Source: DATMER01 sp031390755
Lineage (GTDB): Bacteria > Acidobacteriota > Thermoanaerobaculia > Multivoradales > UBA5704
Assembly: GCA_031390755.1 (NCBI GenBank)
Contig: JANMTS010000094.1
Span: 5,119 to 69,118, forward strand
DNA length: 64,000 nt
Reading direction: 5' to 3'
Shown one piece after another: positions 32,245-39,583 of this stretch (the stretch's first letter is position 1; every line of letters begins with the position of its first letter). Made by a program: the position numbers and the translations under genes. The notes beneath the pieces are model-generated. The model ran no database searches, was not told the origin of the DNA, and saw nothing but the letters and a program-made list of their open reading frames with translations.

Positions 32245-33146
32245 GCTGCCGCCTCCTGGATCTCACGGAGCACAGCCATTTCGGCCCGCCACTCGGCGGC
32301 CATGGTTCTCCAGTGGACCGGCCGGTCCACTCCGCGTGCGAGCAGCTCGCGCACCAGCTCGGACTGCCCCCAGCGCCGCGGGACGACCTCACCGCGGTCC
32401 ACCCGGGCGGCAAGACGCAGCACCCGGGCCTCGGTCGACAGCAGGCACCTGCGGCGCCCGCCGAGCTGGAGCCCGCTCGTCGCCGCGGCGTACCCGAGGT
32501 GCTGTGCGACCTCCCTGCGCGCGAACCCCATGGCGAGGAGGCGCCGGAGCGTCCGGTTGGTAGTCGCGGCGTCGACGAGCGCCCCGTCCGCCCGGGCGTC
32601 CTCCGGCCGGACGCCGAGTACCCGTCGCTCGGTGCTCGCCCGGATGCGCGGGCGTTTGCCCGTGATGACTTCGTTCAGGACGTTTGGCGAGACGTCGGTG
32701 ACGGCCGCGACAGACTTGTATCCGACCCCGGCGCGCCGGAGGGAGAGGAGGTGCTCCCTGGCCGGCCCGGAGTCGACGAGGCCGTCCCAGACGGTGTGGC
32801 GCTCGACGCAGAGGCGGCACACGCCACCGCCGCCTCTAAGCCACGCTCCGCCATCTCGGCCGACGCAGGGGAGACCAACGGCGCCTGGGCAGAGCATGAC
32901 CCGGTGCTCGCGACCGCCGCGCGAGATCGAGCCCGGCACCGGCGGTCCGTTCGGGCGGACCGCGTCGGCCAGGCGGGCAGCGGCGATCTGACGCGACTTG
33001 TGGCGGCGCCGATTGGCGCCGCGACACGGCTCACATCGGCAACCGGCTACGTAGCAGGCGCGGTTGCCGTGATCCGACCGCGGTCCGAGGATCATCCTGC
33101 TCACGGCCTCGGCCCGCTTGGCTGGGATCTCGGTCGAGCTGATCAT
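32241..33146 (-). CDS. Phage HTH protein with N-terminal Cys motif
   Basis: This is a 301-residue protein. The N-terminal HGNRACYVAGCRCEPCRGAN motif is typical of small Cys-containing segments seen in many actinobacteriophage proteins. A CRLC pair follows, then an HTH region (RRAGVGYKSVAAVTDVSPNVLNE, ITGKRPRIRASTERRVL). That order recalls DNA-binding proteins of temperate phages. The ATG at 33146 is chosen because the conserved part starts there. It overlaps both neighbours by 4 bp in the early operon. Confidence 0.7.
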   Translation of the reverse strand: MISSTEIPAKRAEAVSRMILGPRSDHGNRACYVAGCRCEPCRGANRRRHKSRQIAAARLADAVRPNGPPVPGSISRGGREHRVMLCPGAVGLPCVGRDGGAWLRGGGGVCRLCVERHTVWDGLVDSGPAREHLLSLRRAGVGYKSVAAVTDVSPNVLNEVITGKRPRIRASTERRVLGVRPEDARADGALVDAATTNRTLRRLLAMGFARREVAQHLGYAAATSGLQLGGRRRCLLSTEARVLRLAARVDRGEVVPRRWGQSELVRELLARGVDRPVHWRTMAAEWRAEMAVLREIQEAAA

Positions 33147-33364
33147 GGCCGCCTCCCTGCGCCCACTGACGCGCGCCGCGAGGCCTCCAGCGCCGCGATG
33201 CCCTCCGCGGTTACGATCCACTCGAGGGACGTGGCCTCCTGGACCCAGCAGCGTGCCTCCGCGGTGTGGGTCGCGCACAGGTAGATGCCCTCGTCAAAGA
33301 GCTGGCTCGCCGGATTGCCGCAGATGTGGCAGGAGGGCGTCGAAGGGTTCGTCTCGTCGTACAA
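33143..33364 (-). CDS. Small zinc-ribbon phage protein
   Basis: This 73-residue protein has a CHICGNPAS and YLCATHT pair suitable for zinc binding, and a C-terminal helix with WIVTAEGIAALEASRR. A TTG at 33364, preceded by AGGGGG at 6 bp, is the best start because no ATG follows the upstream stop before the Cys motif. It shows no catalytic motif. Confidence 0.5.
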   Translation of the reverse strand: MYDETNPSTPSCHICGNPASQLFDEGIYLCATHTAEARCWVQEATSLEWIVTAEGIAALEASRRASVGAGRRP

Positions 33365-33374
33365 ACGGAGCCCC

Positions 33375-33707
33375 CTAATCCACCGCTCGCACGGTGCGCC
33401 AGGCCGCGTGGTGCCGGCGGCGCTCGAGAGCGATCGCGTCGTCGAGGCGCTGCCAGACCGTCCTGCGCGCCTGGTCGAGACTGACCACCCGATCCATGTA
33501 CTCGGCCTGGCACGTGTGCTCGGGGGCGTAGCCCACGAGCTCGCAGTGCATCGCGGCGGCGCTGCCCATCCCAGGCAGGCCGGGCTGGCCCCGCCAGTGC
33601 GGGCAGGCGTCGCGGGCGCAGAGGTAGAGGACGGAGCCATCGTCGTCCTTCGCCTCCTGGGCAGACATCCGTGCCCCTGAGCTGTGGGTGAGCTGCACGA
33701 GCCTCAC
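33375..33707 (-). CDS. Phage protein with Cys/His motifs, unknown function
   Basis: This 110-residue product starts at GTG 33707, which overlaps the methyltransferase stop (GTGA) with AGGTGG upstream. A later ATG at 33668 is the alternative. It contains YLCARDACPHWRG and a C-terminal charged helix (LDQARRTVWQRLDDAIALER). The CARDACPHW stretch resembles small zinc-binding segments. No family was recognised. Confidence 0.5.
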   Translation of the reverse strand: MRLVQLTHSSGARMSAQEAKDDDGSVLYLCARDACPHWRGQPGLPGMGSAAAMHCELVGYAPEHTCQAEYMDRVVSLDQARRTVWQRLDDAIALERRRHHAAWRTVRAVD

Positions 33708-34210
33708 GCGGCCACCTGGTTCAGGAAAATCATCCAGTGGGTGCCGGCCCGCTTTCCAGCAGTGTTGCCGAAGAGCGGCGGCTGAGGTGAAAGAGCCAGC
33801 ACTTCGCGGATTGGGACCTGGTTTTCTGACCACTTGAACACCAGGGTTCCCGAGGCCTTCAGGACGCGAAAGCCCTCCGCAAATCCGCGCTGGAGGTCCG
33901 ACCTCCAGTCCCTCCCGAGCTTGCCGTACTTGGCGGCCATCCAGGAGCCGCGGCCGGCCCTAATCAGGTGCGGGGGATCGAAGACCACAAGATCGAAGGT
34001 TTGATCCGCAAAAGGCAGAGATCTGAAGTCGCAGGCCACGTCGGGCTCGATCCGTACGGATCGCTTGCCGTCGGCGCGCCCGTGCGAGCGATCGGCGACG
34101 ACGAGGGTTTCGATTCGGCGATCGCCGAAGACTGTCGATGTGTGTTCCCGGTCGAACCACAGCATGCGGCTGCCACAACACATGTCGAGGGCGACCGGCG
34201 GCCGAGCCAT
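33704..34210 (-). CDS. Phage SAM-dependent methyltransferase-like protein
   Basis: This 168-residue protein begins with LDMCCGSRMLWFDR, the variant SAM-binding motif of a compact phage methyltransferase group. It continues with DFRSLPFADQTFDLVVFDPPHL, where DPPH is the catalytic motif IV. A C-terminal strand set has LVFKWSENQVPI. The DPPH motif is typical of N-methylation of DNA bases, though other targets are possible. It may protect phage DNA. It is embedded in the early operon with coupled starts. Confidence 0.82.
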   Translation of the reverse strand: MARPPVALDMCCGSRMLWFDREHTSTVFGDRRIETLVVADRSHGRADGKRSVRIEPDVACDFRSLPFADQTFDLVVFDPPHLIRAGRGSWMAAKYGKLGRDWRSDLQRGFAEGFRVLKASGTLVFKWSENQVPIREVLALSPQPPLFGNTAGKRAGTHWMIFLNQVAA

Positions 34211-34684
34211 CTATGGCTCCCCCAGGTGGCGCTTGATGCGCGCGAGCAGATCGGCCTTGCGGGCCTGGTACGCATCGACGTCAACGTCACCGCCGCCCTT
34301 GTGCTGGCGATCAAGCTCGCGGAGCAGATCGAGCACCTCGGTCACAGTCGGCCGCGCCGCGGCCTCGGCGATGCCCTGGCCGGCGAAGACGTCGCCGGCC
34401 ACCAGCTGGCCGAACGTGATGTCGTGGCGGCGGTCCGAAACGAGCGTGCCTTGGTCCACCAGCTCCACGACCAGGTCGCCGAAGCCCAGGCACGGATCGG
34501 GTTGCAGGATCTCGATCTGGGCAGGCGTGGCCAGATAGCGGCCCCCCTGCCAGTCGACGGCGTAGTCGCCCCAGGATCCGCTCCCGAGGGGCTCGTAGGC
34601 TGTTACGTGGACCTCGGCGCCGGCCGGGATGGTGGGCAGGTCCGGGCCGGTGATCGCGGCGAGAGCCCGGGCCGGGAGCCTCAC
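34211..34684 (-). CDS. Phage protein of unknown function
   Basis: This 157-residue product starts at GTG 34684, overlapping the upstream stop as GTGA with GGAG at 8 bp. The N-terminal half looks beta-rich (IPAGAEVHVTAYEPLG, YAVDWQGGRYLATPAQIE). The C-terminus is a helical pair with RPTVTEVLDLLRELDRQHKG and KADLLARIKRHLGEP. No known domain was recognised. Confidence 0.55.
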   Translation of the reverse strand: MRLPARALAAITGPDLPTIPAGAEVHVTAYEPLGSGSWGDYAVDWQGGRYLATPAQIEILQPDPCLGFGDLVVELVDQGTLVSDRRHDITFGQLVAGDVFAGQGIAEAAARPTVTEVLDLLRELDRQHKGGGDVDVDAYQARKADLLARIKRHLGEP

Positions 34685-34980
34685 GACGGGGCTCCGTGCT
34701 GAGCGGCACCCGCCGTTCTGCCCGGTAACGCACCGGGTGAACGCGGACCTCGGGGAGGCACGGCGTAGGCCAGTACCTGCCTCCATGAGGGCGAGAAGGC
34801 CTCACCCTCTAACCACCCCCCTTCCTGCCGCGACAGATCCTTCATCACTTCCGCGCCACCCGGCAGCCGGACCCAGCAGAGGTAGACGATTCCAAGCGAA
34901 TCGGCAGGCGGCGGAACCAACTCCGGATCAAGCCAGAGGATGGTCTCCGTGGCGATGACGCCATTGGCGATGTCTGTCAT
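34681..34980 (-). CDS. Phage protein of unknown function
   Basis: This 99-residue protein has Trp-rich segments (ILWLDPELVPPPADSLGIVY and GGWLEGEAFSPSWRQVLAYA). They have the feel of short phage proteins of the DUF551 type, but identity is not certain. Both ends overlap neighbouring genes by 4 bp. It is in the first third of the leftward early operon. Confidence 0.5.
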   Translation of the reverse strand: MTDIANGVIATETILWLDPELVPPPADSLGIVYLCWVRLPGGAEVMKDLSRQEGGWLEGEAFSPSWRQVLAYAVPPRGPRSPGALPGRTAGAAQHGAPS

Positions 34981-35186
34981 GGAGTCTCCAGGAGCGGCCG
35001 TACCTCAGCCGGACGTACGCCGCTGAGGACTCGCTCACCGTCAGGCAGGGATAGATGCAGGAAGTCGCCGCCCAGGCGACCCTGGTCGGGATAGATGCCG
35101 GAAATCTCTAGCTCGCAGCCGACGCCGAAGCTGCCGACGTGGGTTTCGAAGGAGCGCAGGAGGGCGACGCGGGCGGGACGCATCAC
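34977..35186 (-). CDS. Small early phage protein
   Basis: This 69-residue protein shows a beta-rich pattern (GCELEISGIYPDQGRLGGDF, LHLSLPDGERVLSGVR). No motif was recognised. The overlaps of 4 bp with genes on both sides are the main evidence that it is translated. Confidence 0.5.
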   Translation of the reverse strand: MMRPARVALLRSFETHVGSFGVGCELEISGIYPDQGRLGGDFLHLSLPDGERVLSGVRPAEVRPLLETP

Positions 35187-35461
35187 CGGTCCCTCGGGAC
35201 GAGCCGCACCAGCACGATGTTGGGTGACTCGCTATCTGTAAGCCGCTCAAGGCGCGCTTGCGGGCTCCTGGCCTTCCGGTACTGCTGTTGAAGATTCGTT
35301 GCAATGCGGCCTGCAGCGGTCGCCGAGCTAGCCTCAATCGGCAGCCACTGACCAGAGCCTGCGAGCGCCCGGAGACGAGCGTGGATTGCGCGGTAGCTTT
35401 GCCGCGGTGTTGGCCCAGCGCAAGACCGAGGCGGCAACAGGCGGAACGCGGTAGCTTGCAT
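35183..35461 (-). CDS. First gene of leftward early operon, possibly leaderless
   Basis: This 92-residue protein (MQATAFRLLPPRSCAG start, then SYRAIHARLRALAGSG and NLQQQYRKARSPQARLERLT) is basic and mostly helical in the middle, with no known family. The ATG at 35461 is the only start downstream of the promoter at 35469-35497. That would leave almost no 5' leader. A start at 35503 would lie upstream of the -35 box. It opens the operon that runs to the integrase. Confidence 0.5.
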   Translation of the reverse strand: MQATAFRLLPPRSCAGPTPRQSYRAIHARLRALAGSGQWLPIEASSATAAGRIATNLQQQYRKARSPQARLERLTDSESPNIVLVRLVPRDR

Positions 35462-35468
35462 GGCGGGT

Positions 35469-35497
35469 AGGGTACAGCACCGCAATGCTGTAGTCAA
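35469..35497 (-). promoter_or_regulatory. Leftward early promoter with operator palindrome in its spacer
   Basis: On the minus strand TTGACT (35497-35492) and TACCCT (35474-35469) are separated by 17 bp. The 20-bp perfect palindrome TACAGCA-CCGCAA-TGCTGTA (35473-35492, plus strand) fills the spacer and touches both boxes. A repressor bound there would block RNA polymerase directly. The adjacent XRE gene is the likely repressor. Transcription would begin at about 35462, at the ATG of the first early gene. Confidence 0.65.
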
Positions 35498-35562
35498 CAT
35501 CACAAATGCACAAGGCCAGCATCGCGCCAGCCAAGTGTTTGAATGTGCTACCTTTGACTCGC

Positions 35563-35901
35563 ATGGATAGCCCTTCCAGCGTTGGAGAAGCCGAGGCTCA
35601 ACGCCTGAAACTGGCGCTGCGAGCCGAAATCGACCGAACTAGAGTGGATCTGCGGGAGCTGTCGGCCCGAACGGGCCGCTCAGAGGGCTATTGGTCGCAG
35701 GTGTTTCAGGGGCGCGTAGCCTTCCGGGTTGACCACGTCTTTACCGCGCTTCACGCGATTGGCGCCGCACCTGACGAGTTCTTTGCCCAGTTCTACGGCG
35801 GCGCGGCTAAGAGCGCACCTGGGGAGACGATCGAAGAGGCAGTACTGCGGACACTACGGCGGCTCGGGATATCCGCGAGCGCCGCTGAGGCAAAACCCTA
35901 G
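35563..35901 (+). CDS. XRE-family phage repressor-like protein
   Basis: This 112-residue protein has a Cro/C1-type HTH at about residues 25-75 (VDLRELSARTGRSEGYWSQV followed by FRVDHVFTALHAIG). A short C-terminal helix (TIEEAVLRTLRRLGISASAA) could dimerise. An in-frame ATG at 35506 would add 19 residues, but the 35563 start fits the domain better. It is divergent from the early operon, with an operator between them, and its stop shares CTAG with the stop of the convergent TPR gene. It is the likely lysogeny repressor, without an autocleavage domain. Confidence 0.82.
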   Translation: MDSPSSVGEAEAQRLKLALRAEIDRTRVDLRELSARTGRSEGYWSQVFQGRVAFRVDHVFTALHAIGAAPDEFFAQFYGGAAKSAPGETIEEAVLRTLRRLGISASAAEAKP

Positions 35902-36911
35902 GGCGGTGCGGGCCGTCCGCATTGGCGGCTGCGCGGCAGCCCGGCGACCTCTCGAGCCAAAGCCAGTGCCGAGGCAACAAAGGTTTCGCGTGTCTTCGCT
36001 TGGAGGGCCTCTTGAAGCAGGCGAGCCGCGACAGCATCCGTGCCGATCCCCATCGCCTCCAACAGGTCAGAAACACCCTGCAGTTCCCTGCGTGCCCTGC
36101 CCAGGTGCCCCTGCTGTGCATTGGCGAAACTGATGTCAATGCTGATAAGCGCCGTTTCCTGGGGCATGCTCTGACAAGCAAACCCATCGCGCGCAAGACC
36201 CAGCTTGGTCACGGCGTGCGCATAGGCACCAACGGCGATGGCGAGTTTCCCTTCCAGCCACGCTACCCTAAGCTTGGCGAGCGGGCCTAGAGTGCTGAAA
36301 AGATCCTCACCCGATATGAGTACTTGCAGGGCGCGGCCGGGCTGGCCTGCGTTGCTTAGGTAGAGAGCAATCCCCTGAATTGCTGAGGCAACGTTCAGCG
36401 GGTCGACAAGCGCGTCAAGGGCGCTCTTCGCAAGCTCCGCAGCCTGCAAGTGATGGCCTGTTAAATCTAAGACGTTGGCCGTTTGCAAGATGAGTTGGGC
36501 ACGCTTTTCGGGTTCAGCAGTGAGTAGACTCGCTCTGGATAGGCAAGTCATTGCCGGCTCGAACTCGCGCCGGTCCTGATGCAAGGATGCCCGAAACAGC
36601 AAGACCAACGGCTGGTTTGAACCATACAGTGCGTCGGCTCGATCGAGAGCCGCGTGTGAGGCGACAAAGAGGCCGTTGACCCGAAGGGCATTTCCTAGAT
36701 GGGCACAGGCGTAGGCCTGCGCTTCTTGGCTTGTGCCGTGCGCCAAGTCGACAGCAAGTTGGGCAAGGGCGAGCATTTCGCCGGGATCGTCGTAGCGGAC
36801 GGCGAAGGCTCGGTCGGCCAACTCCACCACCACGGCGACCTTATTTCGCCGCCGTGAATTGGCAAGACGAAGTCTCAATTGGCTCGCGGAAATGTCCGGC
36901 AGCACACGCAT
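35898..36911 (-). CDS. Phage-encoded TPR protein homologous to the host HTH/TPR proteins
   Basis: This 337-residue helical repeat protein lacks an HTH. Segments line up with the host paralogues at 2258-3751 and 4078-5553. AYACAHLGNALRVNGLFVAS corresponds to YALAHWANILRVRGELQAAE; LRVAWLEGKLAIAVGAYAHA corresponds to VLWLEGRILAGLGSREAARS. A distal Gln/Leu-rich helix is shared too. The ATG at 36911 has no clear ribosome-binding site. The gene lies 82 bp after the exported DPNG-repeat peptide gene on the same strand and tail to tail with the XRE gene. A peptide receptor acting on the separate XRE repressor is the working idea, not established. Confidence 0.75.
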   Translation of the reverse strand: MRVLPDISASQLRLRLANSRRRNKVAVVVELADRAFAVRYDDPGEMLALAQLAVDLAHGTSQEAQAYACAHLGNALRVNGLFVASHAALDRADALYGSNQPLVLLFRASLHQDRREFEPAMTCLSRASLLTAEPEKRAQLILQTANVLDLTGHHLQAAELAKSALDALVDPLNVASAIQGIALYLSNAGQPGRALQVLISGEDLFSTLGPLAKLRVAWLEGKLAIAVGAYAHAVTKLGLARDGFACQSMPQETALISIDISFANAQQGHLGRARRELQGVSDLLEAMGIGTDAVAARLLQEALQAKTRETFVASALALAREVAGLPRSRQCGRPAPP

Positions 36912-36993
36912 TTGAAGGCATATGGTACCACCACGGAGGAGCGTACGGGGGCTGCCAAGCCGGCCCCCGCCGCAGAATTCCTGAGCCCTGAGC

Positions 36994-37362
36994 CTAGGTC
37001 GACCCCGGCACACAGACCGGGCTGCCATTGGGATCGATCCAACAACCGCCCTGCGTAGCAGGACCACCGCCGCAGGTCGTCGGCCGCCCATTGGGATCAA
37101 CACAGATCCCGTTCGCTGCCCCACCCGGTGTGCGGGCGCCATTCGGGTCGATCTCCGGGCCTGCCTGGGTTTCCCCACCGCCACTGCAACCGTCCGGATC
37201 GATGCAGATCCCATTGTCGCCCCACACCGCCGACCAAACCGCCTCGATCCAGCGGAAGACCTGGTCAACGCTGCCGCCGCCGGCCGGAGCTGCCCACCCG
37301 GCGCTGGGGATCACGAGCACCGCCAGCACGATCACCACAAGTAGTGGCCTGATTTTCCTCAT
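36994..37362 (-). CDS. Exported Cys-rich DPNG-repeat peptide encoded beside the TPR gene
   Basis: This 122-residue product has a Sec signal (MRKIRPLLVVIVLAVLVIPS, cleavage near GWAAP). A Trp-rich helix follows (VDQVFRWIEAVWSAVW). Four DPxG repeats are at residues 55-58 (DPDG), 72-75, 89-92 and 110-113 (DPNG), several within C-x-DPxG contexts, and there are six cysteines. AGGAGGT 8 bp upstream sets the ATG at 37362. The order signal, Trp/Leu helix and GxCxDPxG motifs matches the 71-residue host peptide at 3746-3961, which also neighbours a TPR gene. The DPxG units may bind calcium or form turns. A secreted signal or lysogenic-conversion factor is possible. Confidence 0.72.
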   Translation of the reverse strand: MRKIRPLLVVIVLAVLVIPSAGWAAPAGGGSVDQVFRWIEAVWSAVWGDNGICIDPDGCSGGGETQAGPEIDPNGARTPGGAANGICVDPNGRPTTCGGGPATQGGCWIDPNGSPVCVPGST

Positions 37363-37500
37363 ACCAATTACCTCCTCCCCCGCAGGGGCGTGAGCGAGCG
37401 GCCTCGAAGGTGAAGCCGGCCATATCAACCCGAGACACGGACCGGCAGCACTTTGTTGATGCGCCGAGCCGACACTTGATTACCGTGTTGCGGCATCTGG

Positions 37501-37580
37501 TCCCGAGTTTACGCCACGATTCGCCGCAATGGAAGACCAGACCTGCGCGGATATGGGTTGGCGCGCCGCCTGTTTGAGGC
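37501..37580 (-). repeat. Duplicated about 78-bp upstream element, copy 1
   Basis: This starts with CCCGAGTTTACGCCACG and ends near TTGGCGCGCCGCCTGTTTGAGG on the plus strand. The same layout recurs at 38099-38176 with roughly 70-75 percent identity by eye. Copy 1 is about 140 bp upstream of the DPNG peptide start. The central part can form a weakened hairpin. A promoter or RNA leader role is suspected. Confidence 0.6.
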
Positions 37581-37622
37581 GACGCGCGCAGGCTGGGGCA
37601 AGCGGGTGAGTAAGTCCGGTCT

Positions 37623-38087
37623 TCAGCGTGCCCGGAGGGCGATCTGCTCGGCGAGGCGCACCAGCAGAGTGCCGGACACGAGGCCGTCCTGATCGAACGA
37701 GTGGTCCGCCTGGAACTGCTTGATGGCGGTGACGGTGGTGGGGGTCTTCAGACCATCCGGCTGGCCCGGGCGATAGCCGAGCGCTGAGAGGAGAAGCTGC
37801 GCGGTAAGGATCAACTGCCGCTCCGTCGCGACGCCGCGGACGGCGATGCTGGGTGCAGGAGCTGGTGGTGAGGAATAGAGCGGCGCGATCCTGGATGAAG
37901 GCGAAGGAGGGGCCGCAGGCCGTGGTGTGGCGGGGGCGGGGGCAGGCGGTGGCGCTGAGCCGTGGCAGTGGTAGTCGCCTGTCTTGCGGTTGGTATGGCA
38001 GCCGGATGCGTCAAGGCCGCCGCCATGGGCTGACGCCGATACCGGTATGAGGCCGAGGAGAAGGGCGACGATCAAACTGCGAGCCAT
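37623..38087 (-). CDS. Exported protein with His/Cys motif and peptidoglycan-binding domain
   Basis: This 154-residue protein has a signal peptide (MARSLIVALLLGLIPVSASA). A short HGGGLDASGCHTNRKTGDYH motif ending in CH is a small metal-binding-like module found on some exported nucleases and wall proteins. A Pro-rich linker leads to a PG_binding_1-type domain (LLSALGYRPGQPDGLKTPTT, AIKQFQADHSF). No lytic catalytic domain is attached. The Met used is the one following a weak GGGAGAG site. As a prophage gene in the lysogeny island it may modify the host envelope. Confidence 0.75.
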   Translation of the reverse strand: MARSLIVALLLGLIPVSASAHGGGLDASGCHTNRKTGDYHCHGSAPPPAPAPATPRPAAPPSPSSRIAPLYSSPPAPAPSIAVRGVATERQLILTAQLLLSALGYRPGQPDGLKTPTTVTAIKQFQADHSFDQDGLVSGTLLVRLAEQIALRAR

Positions 38088-38098
38088 TGCTAACACTC

Positions 38099-38176
38099 TC
38101 CCGAGTTTACGCCACGCCCCGCCGCACGAAAAGCCCTAACCCGCGCGGGTATGGGCTGGCGCGCAGCCTGTTCAGG
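38099..38176 (-). repeat. Duplicated about 78-bp upstream element, copy 2, with terminator-like hairpin
   Basis: This is the second copy of the element at 37501-37580, placed directly upstream of the peptidoglycan-binding gene. On the minus strand AGCCCATACCCGCGCGGGTT continues into AGGGCTTTT, a near-perfect stem followed by four T, so it could act as an attenuator or terminator. Copy 1 keeps the outline with base changes. Confidence 0.6.
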
Positions 38177-38247
38177 CCATCACGGCGTGTGTAGTGTTCG
38201 CGTTCGGAAGCAACATCCCACTACCGAAGGGAGGAAATCTGGAAGCC

Positions 38248-38502
38248 ATGGCCGAAAATCTGCTGATGCAGGTGCTCTTGGAGGAACTTAGTATCGCGTG
38301 CCAATGCCTACGGCGGGTGGCTGTAGCCGTCCACGATTCACTCGCTGAGCCCGCCGACGCTGAGGAGATGGGGGAAGGGAACATTCCTGAGACGGCCGAG
38401 TTCGCGATCCGCGGGGACTTGGAATGCCTGGTCGCGGACAATCTCGACCCGGCGATCGCCACGCTCCAGAAGGCGGCCCAGGCGGCGCGAGGCCTTCGCT
38501 GA
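38248..38502 (+). CDS. Small helical phage protein, first of a two-gene plus-strand unit
   Basis: This 84-residue acidic helical protein (MAENLLMQVLLEELSIACQC, then VHDSLAEPADAEEMGEGNIP) has no recognised domain. A GGAGG lies upstream at a rather long 13-bp spacing. Its stop overlaps the next ATG by one base, so the two are coupled. The opposite orientation to surrounding genes suggests expression in the lysogen. Confidence 0.5.
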   Translation: MAENLLMQVLLEELSIACQCLRRVAVAVHDSLAEPADAEEMGEGNIPETAEFAIRGDLECLVADNLDPAIATLQKAAQAARGLR

Positions 38503-38720
38503 TGGCCGGGCACGGAAGAAGGGTCTGGCCCCTGGAGGCCACGGAGTCGATTCCGATCCGGCTCAGCCCGGGGCAGTACTTCGACGTGCTGGACGCCGCC
38601 GCCCATCTGGGCGTTCATGCGGGCTACTTCGTGGTGGCCGCGGCCGTGAAAGAGGCAGAGGCGGTGCTGGCTCGTCGGTGCTGGGAGAAGACCCGCGAGC
38701 AGGCGAACGCGGACTCTTGA
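38502..38720 (+). CDS. Small ribbon-helix-helix-like protein
   Basis: This 72-residue protein contains SIPIRLSPGQYFDVLDAAAH, then LGVHAGYFVVAAAVKEAEAV. It resembles the DUF1778/TacA ribbon-helix-helix pattern (beta strand, helix, turn, helix). Such proteins are often antitoxins or small repressors. It is coupled to the 84-residue gene upstream; whether the pair is a toxin-antitoxin module is undecided. Confidence 0.55.
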   Translation: MAGHGRRVWPLEATESIPIRLSPGQYFDVLDAAAHLGVHAGYFVVAAAVKEAEAVLARRCWEKTREQANADS

Positions 38721-38844
38721 GATGATGCGTTGACAGGCGTGGACGCTATGCCACGCACTCCCCCCTCCTGCCTTTCCCTTCCTGCCGGGCCATCTTGCGT
38801 CATATAGTTAACCCTTCGAATACCAAAGAGGTGTCTATAGCGCC

Positions 38845-39513
38845 ATGAAGATCCTGTCAGCGTTTCTCTTCCTGCTGTTGTGCGGAGCCGGCTGGGCCTG
38901 GATGCAGGAGCATGACGCGGGCATCGAGACCCGCAAGGAGCTGGCGGTCGCCCGGGGGCGGCTCTCGGCCTTCGACGGCGTGGGCGAGCTGGGCCAGGCG
39001 CGGCCGACGCAGGCGACACCCTGCCCGCCCACGGTCGTGGGGCAAGACGCCAGCGCCGAGCTGGCGGCCGTGGCGCGGGAGCGCGACCAGTACAAGGCCG
39101 GCCTGGAAGAGGCCGCGGCCGAGCTCCGGCGCATGAGCAACCAACACGCGGCCGACGTGGCAAAGGCAACCTTGGATGGAGCCCTGCAGGTGGCCCGAGC
39201 GTCGGCCGCCAGCAGGGCGGCGCCTTCGCAGCCCGCCCCGCAGCGAGACTACGGCCGGGTGATCTCCATCCGAGGGCCGGACCTCACGCCGCTGGGCGAC
39301 CGGATGATGGTGACAGGGACTCTCTGGAGCAACCGCGACACCCAGGCCAACGTCGAGGCGACGCTCACGTTCCTCAAGGACAACCAGCGGATCGAAAGCA
39401 CCCGGCTCAACCTGGTTGTCGGGCCGAACGCGGAAGTGCCCTACACGCACTACTTCCCGTTCAACCCGGGCGGCTTCCAGGGCAACTACACGGTGGCGAT
39501 CGAGATTCGGTAA
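38845..39513 (+). CDS. Exported coiled-coil/beta protein, possible lysogenic-conversion gene
   Basis: This is a 222-residue protein. An N-terminal signal or membrane anchor (MKILSAFLFLLLCGAGWAW) precedes a coiled coil (SAELAAVARERDQYKAGLEE). A C-terminal beta domain (about residues 135-222) has VTGTLWSNRDTQANVEATL and ends with YTVAIEIR, reminiscent of FxLYD-like or immunoglobulin-like folds. The gene stands alone on the plus strand, flanked by noncoding DNA, in the phage lysogeny island. It may coat or modify the host envelope; no specific family is claimed. Confidence 0.7.
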   Translation: MKILSAFLFLLLCGAGWAWMQEHDAGIETRKELAVARGRLSAFDGVGELGQARPTQATPCPPTVVGQDASAELAAVARERDQYKAGLEEAAAELRRMSNQHAADVAKATLDGALQVARASAASRAAPSQPAPQRDYGRVISIRGPDLTPLGDRMMVTGTLWSNRDTQANVEATLTFLKDNQRIESTRLNLVVGPNAEVPYTHYFPFNPGGFQGNYTVAIEIR

Positions 39514-39583
39514 AACGAAGCGTGCTTCTTTTTCTCCCTCATCTGAGGAACAAAGAGAAGCACAGTTCAATTTCTGAAGATGC

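Noticed and set aside
36912..37268. N-terminal extension of the phage TPR protein
   Set aside because: The extra 119 codons are out-of-frame reading of the exported DPNG peptide gene, giving an Arg-rich nonsense-like sequence; the ATG at 36911 fits the repeat domain.
38248..38720. Definite toxin-antitoxin system
   Set aside because: The second protein has an RHH-like pattern, but the first lacks any toxin fold or GNAT motif, so the call was kept at small coupled proteins.
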